19,735 nucleotides of DNA from Lachnospiraceae bacterium. Lineage in GTDB: Bacteria > Bacillota > Clostridia > Lachnospirales > Lachnospiraceae. Below the pieces are notes generated by a model. That model ran no database searches. It was given only the letters and a program-made list of their open reading frames with translations, and was not told the DNA's origin. The translations under genes were made by a program, and so were the position numbers. The stretch lies in NCBI GenBank assembly GCA_009774145.1, contig VSND01000004.1:121271-141005 (forward strand), written 5' to 3'. Below, in pieces: positions 14,350-19,735 of the stretch (positions are counted from its first letter, which is position 1; each line of letters opens with the position of its first letter).

Positions 14350-15117
14350 ATGACAATTATCTTTACTGAGATACTGAAATGGAAACGGAATAAGACAGTT
14401 TGGGGTATTTTTATTCTTACTGCTATTTTGGGAGTATTTGCGGTTGAGCGTGCCTGCAGCATATCAAGAAGCAATCCTCTCATGGATAGCTTTGGTGACT
14501 TATACACTTTGGCATTTAAGAACCTTACAAGCCTGTTTCTGCCTATTGTGTTGGGGATGTTTGCCAGCACATTGTTCTTTGATGAACAGAAAAACGATAC
14601 ATTAAAAGGACTTTTGATTATTCCGGTTTCCAAAGCACAGCTTTATTTTTCAAAGATAGCGGTTGTAATCCTTATGTCATTGGGGCTATGCCTGTTTACC
14701 TTTGTTATCTGTATCGTTGGCGGCTTAATTGCTGGCGGCTTTACTGATTTGAATACGGAAACAATACTACAGGCGGGGCTATTGTTTTTGGCTGGCGGTG
14801 CGCTGATCCCGGTTGCCATGCTCCCAATCATATTTTTAGCAACGCTATCAAAAGGGTACATTTTACCGATTGGGGCTGTATTACTTTATCTTGTGCCTGT
14901 TGTGCTTGCCCCGTCCCAGCTCATGGGACTGCACCCCTTGGCGAGTGTTATGGGAATTTATTCCCACATTTCACCTGCCGCTATTGAAATGGTAAACAGT
15001 TGGACAGGAAATGCAGTCATAACAGCATCACCGATGACTTGTTCTGTTTCTTTACTGGCTATAGGCATTATTTCGACAATCGTTTCTGTAATTGTTTTAC
15101 AGAAGAAAACATTTTGA
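14350..15117 (+). CDS. ABC-2 type permease, copy 1 (antimicrobial-peptide immunity type)
   Basis: A 255-residue integral membrane protein with about six hydrophobic segments, of the ABC-2 permease type used in lantibiotic/bacitracin protection transporters (LanE/LanG, BcrB, CprB). It starts with a cytoplasmic basic stretch (EILKWKRNKTVWG), and after the second span has FDEQKNDTLKGLLIIPVSKAQ, the cytoplasmic loop shared with the two other permeases of this operon. AAAGGAGG lies upstream of ATG 14350. It is the first gene after the repeat-containing promoter, and precedes the ATPase by an 89-base gap with no clear terminator. Unusually, the operon holds three such permeases for one ATPase. Substrate unknown. 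Confidence 0.85.
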   Translation: MTIIFTEILKWKRNKTVWGIFILTAILGVFAVERACSISRSNPLMDSFGDLYTLAFKNLTSLFLPIVLGMFASTLFFDEQKNDTLKGLLIIPVSKAQLYFSKIAVVILMSLGLCLFTFVICIVGGLIAGGFTDLNTETILQAGLLFLAGGALIPVAMLPIIFLATLSKGYILPIGAVLLYLVPVVLAPSQLMGLHPLASVMGIYSHISPAAIEMVNSWTGNAVITASPMTCSVSLLAIGIISTIVSVIVLQKKTF

Positions 15118-15206
15118 AGAGTTTTTACCAACGATTCAGCAAGCGGAAACTTGTATAACTATGTGATTTAGAAAGACCACGATAATTAAGAAAGTGAGGA
15201 AATATT

Positions 15207-16130
15207 ATGTGCAGCTATGTGATTGAAACAAAGCGGTTAACAAAAAAATATGGTGAGCAGACAGCGGTCAATGCTGTTAATATCCATGTAGAAAAAGGGC
15301 GGATATACGGACTGCTGGGGCGTAATGGAGCTGGCAAAACCACAATAATGAAAATGATTTTGGGATTAACCCCTGTTACTTCTGGGGAAATAGATGTGTT
15401 CGGACAAAATATCAAAGGAAGGGAAAAACGGGTATATCCCCGGATTGGGGCTATTATTGAAACACCCGGCTTCTACCCAAACCTGACGGGTACGGAAAAC
15501 CTTGAAATATTTGCGAAGCTGCGTGGCACTGCTGCCCCCAATGCTGTAAAAAATGCTTTGGATATTGTCGGACTCCCTTACCGGGATAAAAATCTGTTCA
15601 GCAAATATTCTCTTGGAATGAAGCAGCGTCTTGGTATTGCAAATGCTATTTTGCATGATCCGGAGCTGTTGATTTTAGACGAGCCTACGAATGGTCTTGA
15701 CCCTATCGGCATTGCAGAAGTAAGGGATTTTATTAAAAACTTGAGCACCGAGCGAGGGAAAACAATCCTCATTTCCAGCCATATCCTGTCCGAGATTGCA
15801 TTATTGGCTGATGATATTGGCATTATTGATCACGGTGTCTTACTGGAAGAAAACAGCATGGAAACACTGAAAAGAAAAAACAGTAAATATATACTTCTGC
15901 AAGTTTCTGATATTCCGAAAACTTCTCTTGTTTTGGAAAGGCAATTCGGAGTTACAGATTATTCCGTACAGGACGACCACTCCCTGCGGATTTATAATAC
16001 GTCATTGGATATGGCGGCTGTCAATAAGGCTCTTGTGGTGCAGGATGTGGCAGTTATCAGTTCTCAATTATGTAATGATACATTGGAGGACTATTTCAAA
16101 AAAATTACAGGGGGAGAAGGCATTGCTTAA
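15207..16130 (+). CDS. ABC transporter ATP-binding subunit (BcrA/LanF type)
   Basis: A 307-residue ATPase. Walker A is GRNGAGKT (38-45), the signature is YSLGMKQRLG (134-143), Walker B is LLILDEPTNGLD (154-165), and the switch histidine lies in LISSHILSE near 190. The first 220 residues form the nucleotide-binding domain; the last 85 are a C-terminal extension usual for BcrA/CprA-type ATPases. It should energise the neighbouring permeases for removing a membrane-acting peptide or lipid-II-directed antibiotic from the cell surface. GTGAGGAAA precedes the ATG at 15207. The 3' end overlaps the next permease start by eight bases, indicating coupled translation. The length and motifs are intact. 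Confidence 0.93.
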   Translation: MCSYVIETKRLTKKYGEQTAVNAVNIHVEKGRIYGLLGRNGAGKTTIMKMILGLTPVTSGEIDVFGQNIKGREKRVYPRIGAIIETPGFYPNLTGTENLEIFAKLRGTAAPNAVKNALDIVGLPYRDKNLFSKYSLGMKQRLGIANAILHDPELLILDEPTNGLDPIGIAEVRDFIKNLSTERGKTILISSHILSEIALLADDIGIIDHGVLLEENSMETLKRKNSKYILLQVSDIPKTSLVLERQFGVTDYSVQDDHSLRIYNTSLDMAAVNKALVVQDVAVISSQLCNDTLEDYFKKITGGEGIA

Positions 16131-16854
16131 ATTGACACAAACAGAATTTCTAAAACTGCGCCGTAGAAAGTTTATCCTGTTAATGCTGTTGGCAGCTCTT
16201 CTCATGCCATTTCTTGCAATCTTTTATTTTAGAGATATTAGAGAGACAGGCATAGATACAATACAATTTTATAAATGGACTGCTTTCAGCTACACGCCTT
16301 GGATTATACTTCCTGTCGTATTGGGGGTATTTTCCACTATGCTTATGTATGATGAACACCAAAATGATATGCTTAAACAGTTGTGGATTGTACCGATTAG
16401 CAAGACAAAATATTTTTTCAGTAAATTTATTGTTGTGCTGTCTTATTCCATTTGTTTTATGCTGCTCACAGCCGGATTGTCCGTGATTTTTGGTACGCTT
16501 CCCGGTTATATAACATTTGAATGGAGCAGTTTTTGTTACTTGCTAAAAAAATGTATGGAAATTGCTATATTAACCTCTTTCGCCATATTGCCGCTTTTAG
16601 CGGTTGCGGCTGCCGGAAAAAGTTATATATTTCCAGTATGTTTAACTCTGGTTTATACGTTTCTTGGTTTTATTCTGCTTATGATTAATATGTATCTGCA
16701 CCCTTTATCCAGTATGACCGCCATTGTCATGCGTGATATTCCCGGTGTGGTTTTGACACAAACTCTTAATATTCCGGCTGCATTTATATGTATTGCAATA
16801 TGGTGTGCGGGTTCAGTGGTGTTGGCTATATTGGCTTTAGGAAAAAGAAAGTGA
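16123..16854 (+). CDS. ABC-2 type permease, copy 2
   Basis: A 243-residue membrane protein with about six spans. It begins LLKLTQTEFLKLRRRKF, and its loop MYDEHQNDMLKQLWIVPISKTKYFFSKF aligns with FDEQKNDTLKGLLIIPVSKAQLYFSK in the first permease. The frame is open much further upstream, but that part is a shadow of the ATPase gene. I place the start at TTG 16123, with GGGGGAG about 8 bases before it; another TTG at 16132 is possible. The start overlaps the ATPase stop, and the next permease follows at once, so all three genes are co-translated. It probably forms the membrane channel with copy 3, as in LanFEG or CprABC transporters. Confidence 0.85.
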   Translation: MLKLTQTEFLKLRRRKFILLMLLAALLMPFLAIFYFRDIRETGIDTIQFYKWTAFSYTPWIILPVVLGVFSTMLMYDEHQNDMLKQLWIVPISKTKYFFSKFIVVLSYSICFMLLTAGLSVIFGTLPGYITFEWSSFCYLLKKCMEIAILTSFAILPLLAVAAAGKSYIFPVCLTLVYTFLGFILLMINMYLHPLSSMTAIVMRDIPGVVLTQTLNIPAAFICIAIWCAGSVVLAILALGKRK

Positions 16855-16864
16855 GGTGGATAGT

Positions 16865-17608
16865 ATGAAACAATTACTTTGGGCTGAACGCCGAAAACTT
16901 CGTCATTCTAAAATCGTTTGGATTGCTGTCTTTGCGGTGGTTATGATTGCTGTTATCGTCTTTGCAGAGGGGCAGTTTGTATTTAAGGGTTCACGATATA
17001 TAGATGGGGCTGGCTGGTTTATGACTGCCGCACAGTCTTTGGCAACCTTTTTTGTGCTTCCGGCTGTCATTGCATTGTTAGGCAGCTATATGATTTGCCG
17101 GGAGGAACAGGAAGATACTCTGAAATCACTGCGGCTTGTGCCAGTAGATGAAGCGAAACTGACTGTTGTTAAAATGATCGTTGCAATGGTTTTCAGTATT
17201 TTGATTTATCTTCTGCTGTTTGTAATTACTTTTGCGGTTGAAGCTATAATGCATTTCGGAACATTATCTATTCAGACAGTATGGGGCTTCCTTTTTACCT
17301 ATTTTGTAAATGGTATTGGCGTATTTCTTGCTATTTCACCGATCGTGGCATTAGTAGCCCGTATAAAAAAAGGGTATTGGCTTGCTTTGGTATTTACTGA
17401 AATCTATTCCTTTGCCGGTCTGTTTGCAAGTATGTCTGAAACTCTGAAAACTGTTTACCCGATTACTGCGGTGTTCCAGCTTTCAGGATATTATGAAACA
17501 ACAATCGGAAACAAAGCAGCCAGCTTAGTTATTCTGATAGTTTGTATGGTTCTTGCAGTTTTAATTTTGAACGGATTAAGCCGTAAAAACAAAAAGAGTA
17601 TTTATTAA
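16865..17608 (+). CDS. ABC-2 type permease, copy 3
   Basis: A 247-residue membrane protein with about six spans and the same plan as the two upstream permeases. It starts MKQLLWAERRKLRHSKIVW, and its cytoplasmic loop ICREEQEDTLKSLRLVPVDEAKL matches theirs. A GTG at 16856 is an alternative start, but AGGTGG at 16854-16859 overlaps it and fits ATG 16865 better. It lies ten bases after the stop of copy 2 and closes the transporter operon; a hairpin with a T run follows about 90 bases downstream. It probably pairs with copy 2 in the transporter; its divergence from the other two suggests an older duplication. Confidence 0.85.
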   Translation: MKQLLWAERRKLRHSKIVWIAVFAVVMIAVIVFAEGQFVFKGSRYIDGAGWFMTAAQSLATFFVLPAVIALLGSYMICREEQEDTLKSLRLVPVDEAKLTVVKMIVAMVFSILIYLLLFVITFAVEAIMHFGTLSIQTVWGFLFTYFVNGIGVFLAISPIVALVARIKKGYWLALVFTEIYSFAGLFASMSETLKTVYPITAVFQLSGYYETTIGNKAASLVILIVCMVLAVLILNGLSRKNKKSIY

Positions 17609-17633
17609 TTGTGTAAAATATCCGTATTGTAAA

Positions 17634-17676
17634 TCTGCCGTACAACGGCAAAAGAAAAAAGCCGTTGTATAGCAGA
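17634..17676. repeat. Inverted repeat after the transporter operon
   Basis: TACAACGGC (17641-17649) pairs with GCCGTTGTA (17661-17669) around an A-rich loop, and TCTGC (17634-17638) with GCAGA (17672-17676) further out. No T run follows on the plus strand. It may stabilise the transcript 3' end. Confidence 0.6.
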
Positions 17677-17696
17677 CATATTTGGGTGCATTGATG

Positions 17697-17728
17697 CAGC
17701 AGCTTTGGAAACCTGGGCTGCTGTTTTT
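17697..17728 (+). terminator. Terminator of the transporter operon
   Basis: CAGCAGC (17697-17703) pairs with GCTGCTG (17717-17723), followed by TTTTT (17724-17728). Confidence 0.68.
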
Positions 17729-18033
17729 GCTGTAACTTTTGTTGGAGTGATAGGAGAAAAATGAAACGATAGTTTAAAGACAAGGAGATGTAGAACGATG
17801 AGAATAAAGCGAAAAATACTTAAGGCCAGGATAAGGACATTCATCAAAATTATCGGCATATTGCACACATCAAGGTGTATCGCAAGGAAGAAAGAAACTC
17901 CACTGCGGTACACCTTTTTTAATGGTGCGAAATTTGTCTGATTTTGGCTTTTGTTACGGTTTATCTATTGCATATTTGCGTGAAAAATCTGACTGGAACT
18001 ATTCCGTTTTTGGAAGGGGAATTCCACCTGGGT
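17729..18033. other. Spacer between the transporter operon and mobC
   Basis: Part of a 425-base stretch (17609-18033) without a convincing gene. Besides the structures listed separately, it holds a 47-codon basic frame (ATG 17798 to 17941, with AAGGAG upstream) that I do not recognise and that has a strong terminator hairpin inside it. On the minus strand, where a relaxase gene would be expected directly after mobC, there is no open frame with relaxase motifs. Confidence 0.5.
17872..17920 (+). terminator. Hairpin with T run in the spacer
   Basis: AAGGTGTATCGCA (17872-17884) pairs with TGCGGTACACCTT (17904-17916) with one T-G wobble, followed by a run ending at 17920 (TTTTTT in all). It is a plus-strand terminator by form; the transcript it would end is unclear. 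Confidence 0.6.
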
Positions 18034-18375
18034 TTACTGCTTCATGGTGAGCTGTTTTGAGAGCATGGATTTTTGTGTATCCCACACCTGTTTCATCAGC
18101 TTTTTCACTTCCTCCACATCGGCTTTATAGACGTTGCCTGTGGCGTTCATTCGCTTGGCGATCTGGTTTAAGTTGCCGCTGATTTTTCCAAGCGTGTAGT
18201 TGTATTCCCGCAGGTCTGAATAGTCAATGTCATAGACAAAGCCGTACAAAATCAGGCGGCGGAGGAAAGTGGACTTGCTTTTCATGCCAGAGATTTTTAC
18301 TTTCTGCTCCAGTATGTATTGTTCCGTATCATTCAGGTATATTTTCAGTTCATTTTTGCGTTCCCTGTTTGCCAT
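18034..18375 (-). CDS. mobC: MobC-like plasmid mobilisation relaxosome protein
   Basis: A 113-residue basic protein of the MobC/relaxosome accessory type. It begins MANRERKNELKIYLNDTEQ, a ribbon-helix-helix-like start, followed by SKSTFLRRLILYGFVYDIDY and the conserved NLNQIAKRMNATGNVY segment that marks this family. MobC proteins bind near oriT and help the relaxase open the DNA for conjugative transfer. AAAGGAG precedes the ATG on the minus strand. In Tn1549-like elements a relaxase gene normally follows directly; here there is none in the 425 bases between this gene and the transporter operon, so the protein is an orphan and transfer from this locus probably depends on another element, if it occurs at all. 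Confidence 0.85.
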   Translation of the reverse strand: MANRERKNELKIYLNDTEQYILEQKVKISGMKSKSTFLRRLILYGFVYDIDYSDLREYNYTLGKISGNLNQIAKRMNATGNVYKADVEEVKKLMKQVWDTQKSMLSKQLTMKQ

Positions 18376-18487
18376 TTTTTATCTCCTTTGCGTTTCTTCT
18401 CGTTCTGCTTTTTCTTTTCATTGGCTACACGCTGTTGCGCCTGTTTCAATGCCTGTAATGCCTTTTCTAAGTTTTTGCTTGTGTCAT
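18345..18487 (-). pseudogene. Frameshifted small accessory ORF upstream of mobC
   Basis: An ATG at 18487 opens a frame (MTQAK) that stops after six codons at TAG. One base out of frame, the reading continues LEKALQALKQAQQRVANEK and then a lysine-rich tail to a TGA at 18345. Adding one A in the AAAAA run would join both parts into a protein of about 47 residues. It overlaps the mobC start by about 30 bases, a spacing usual in mobilisation operons. The product would be a short charged helix; I do not recognise the family securely. A sequencing error in the A run cannot be excluded. Confidence 0.5.
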
Positions 18488-19159
18488 TCTTGCTCTCAAT
18501 ACATAGCCCCTCACTGGCATCTTCCGCGGCACATGGTATGAAAACAGGGATATGCAGTCAGGAGCCTTTTCACCGGAATCTTTTAAAAATATATGGAACT
18601 GGCGCACATAGCACAGAAGGTTATGCAGGCTGCCCGCCGCCATGGAAGCGGCGGCACCGATGACAAACTCCCGTGAATCGTTTATGGAAGCTCTGTCCAT
18701 TGAAGGAATCCCTTTTTCCTGAAAGAATGAGAGATAGCGCCGCACTGCCCAGGAAAAATCCCATTTGGTATTTTCGTGGAAATCCCTTGACGAAAGGAAG
18801 GCATCCAGCAGGCGGCTGTACTCCTCGTTGAGCTGGTACCTGGATGTCCTTTTTGTGCACTCCCATGTGAGGGTTCCTGTTGCATGGAACATTTCAAATT
18901 TTCTGGCAGCACGCTTCTGGGCATTATAGTATTCCCGGCAGATTTCGCCATCCCGGTAGCACCGCTCAACTGTCTGGAGGAATTCAAGCGTGACAGCCGG
19001 ATCATAATCACAGATGCCTTTTTCGTGGTAGAAACTGACAACGCTCCTGATAGAGCCGTACATATTTCCTCACAGGGTATGCTTTGCATAGCCGGCCTGT
19101 TCCAGCAGTTCCATAATGCTGGAAAACATTTCAGTTACAGATAATGTTTGCTTTGTCAT
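18467..19159 (-). pseudogene. Tyrosine recombinase (integrase) remnant lacking the catalytic domain
   Basis: The frame starts at ATG 19159 with AAGGAG upstream (MTKQTLSVTEMFSSIMELLEQAGY) and is broken by an in-frame TGA at 19070-19072. It resumes in the same frame with MYGSIRSVVSFYHEKGI, KRAARKFEMFHATGTLTW and WAVRRYLSFFQEKGI, then LHNLLCYVRQFHIFLKDSG. These are the N-terminal arm and core-binding domains of a Clostridia-type phage integrase. After VPRKMPVRGY, at about 18503, the similarity stops and the frame runs into the mobC cassette, so the catalytic R-H-R-Y domain is absent. Two independent lesions (nonsense codon and 3' replacement) make it inactive. Its composition is GC-richer than the transporter module next to it, so it belonged to a different element. 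Confidence 0.75.
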
Positions 19160-19168
19160 AGGCAACAT

Positions 19169-19306
19169 CTCCTTAAATAAAAAGGTATCACGTACATTAT
19201 TGAACGAGCGCCCTTTACGTCCAACCGGCAGATATGGATAAATCCGCTCCCACTGTTCATCTGTCAGATCGCCTCTTCGGGTGACTGGTAAATCGTGTCT
19301 CTGCAT
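19169..19306 (-). pseudogene. Transposase N-terminal remnant (IS5-type, DUF4096-like)
   Basis: The peptide from ATG 19306 reads MQRHDLPVTRRGDLTDEQWE then RIYPYLPVGRKGRSF. DLTDEQWERIxPYLP is the N-terminal signature of many IS5/IS1182-related transposases (DUF4096). After about 45 residues the similarity ends, and the frame enters the integrase remnant without a stop, giving a 78-residue hybrid peptide. AGAGGAGG precedes the start, and a TATAAT on the minus strand (19346-19341) may still act as promoter. The remaining transposase with its DDE residues is missing, and I see no terminal inverted repeats. Confidence 0.6.
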
Positions 19307-19459
19307 GGTATATCCTCCTCTGTTACAGCTTTATACATAGATTATAACAGATTTATGCATTATTCAACACGCCCTAAACAGCCATTGTTGCAATCACACA
19401 AAATAGTTACACAGCGTTAAAAGCGTATAGAAACTTGAGAAAATTTACGAGAAATTTAG

Positions 19460-19488
19460 TTTTCAAAAGGTATTGTCTGATGTATAAT
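19460..19488 (+). promoter_or_regulatory. Promoter for the Rpn-type gene
   Basis: TTTTCA (19460-19465), a 17-base spacer and a perfect TATAAT (19483-19488) upstream of the start at 19515. Confidence 0.5.
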
Positions 19489-19514
19489 AAAAGCAGTGGA
19501 AGAAGGTGATATTT

Positions 19515-19735
19515 TTGAATACGACAGATCAGACACATCAACAGGACTTAGAACGTCTGAAATCACTCCGATATATGGACGATGATTTTATGTCTGTCTG
19601 CCTTGCAGATAATTTTGAGGGTGTGGAACTAATACTTCGGATTGTTTTAGGGCGGGAAGATATAAAAGTTAAATCGGTCAGGACACAAGAACCATTGAAG
19701 AATTTGCAGGGACGTTCGGCTGTTTTAGATGTTCA
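19515..19735 (+). CDS. Rpn/PD-(D/E)XK nuclease-family transposase-like protein, 5' part
   Basis: The first 73 codons of a gene that runs off the right edge. The start is a TTG at 19515, set by AAGGTGAT 5-12 bases upstream. The product begins MNTTDQTHQQDLERLKSLRYMD, then DDFMSVCLADNFEGVELILRIVLGREDI and KVKSVRTQEPLKNLQGRSAVLDV, which matches the start of the Rpn family (PD-(D/E)XK recombination-promoting nucleases, often annotated as transposases) abundant in Clostridia. In that family the GRSAVLDV strand carries the first catalytic aspartate; the remaining active-site residues lie outside the window. Its promoter and divergent orientation make it independent of the integrase remnants. Confidence 0.78.
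   Translation, partial: MNTTDQTHQQDLERLKSLRYMDDDFMSVCLADNFEGVELILRIVLGREDIKVKSVRTQEPLKNLQGRSAVLDV

Noticed and set aside
15928..16122. Upstream extension of the second permease to 15928
   Set aside because: This part overlaps the ATPase gene in another frame and does not resemble a permease; the permease-like sequence starts at TTG 16123.
17798..17941. 47-codon basic ORF in the spacer
   Set aside because: It has a ribosome-site-like AAGGAG, but the product is not recognised and a strong terminator hairpin lies within it; kept only as a note in the spacer entry.

Overview
The window reads as a chromosomal segment of a gut-type Clostridia bacterium, most likely Lachnospiraceae. This is inferred from gene content (DUF4317 protein, NifU-like/GGGtGRT pair, VanR/VanS-type two-component system, BlaI/M56 pair, AGGAGG ribosome sites, TTG/GTG starts), not from any marker gene. 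Positions 1 to about 12334 are fairly GC-rich and look like host backbone. From about 12335 the DNA is visibly more AT-rich and carries mobile-element genes and gene fragments.

Backbone, left to right: the 5' part of an ABC-F ATPase (minus strand, runs off the left edge); a divergent intergenic region holding a 137-nt nested palindrome; a short DUF4317 protein; a three-part fusion of nitroreductase, DUF1266 and DUF2185-like domains, followed by a TtcA-like PP-loop ATPase; an OmpR-type regulator and a membrane histidine kinase that overlap; a strong terminator shared with a small convergent DUF378 membrane protein; a BlaI-type repressor with a BlaR1-like M56 metalloprotease whose penicillin-binding domain is replaced by about 650 residues of other sequence; and a two-gene operon for a NifU-like scaffold and the GGGtGRT protein, closed by a good terminator.

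Accessory region: a 47-residue remnant of a helix-turn-helix protein overlaps the start of a second OmpR-type regulator and its kinase. A terminator follows, then a promoter with three perfect 8-bp direct repeats at exact 11-bp spacing. This drives an antimicrobial-peptide-type ABC transporter with one ATPase and three mutually similar permeases. The layout resembles lantibiotic/bacitracin sensing-and-immunity modules (BceRS, CprRK, LanFEG types): kinase senses, regulator binds the repeats, transporter protects the membrane. The substrate cannot be read from the sequence.

The right end is wreckage: an orphan MobC-like gene with no relaxase after it, a frameshifted small accessory ORF, a tyrosine integrase with an in-frame stop and no catalytic domain, a transposase N-terminus fused in frame ahead of it, and the start of an Rpn/PD-(D/E)XK transposase-like gene running off the right edge. 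I see no rRNA, tRNA or CRISPR array. No wholly new system can be claimed from the sequence; the most unusual items are the nitroreductase fusion, the chimeric M56 sensor and the promoter with 11-bp-phased repeats.
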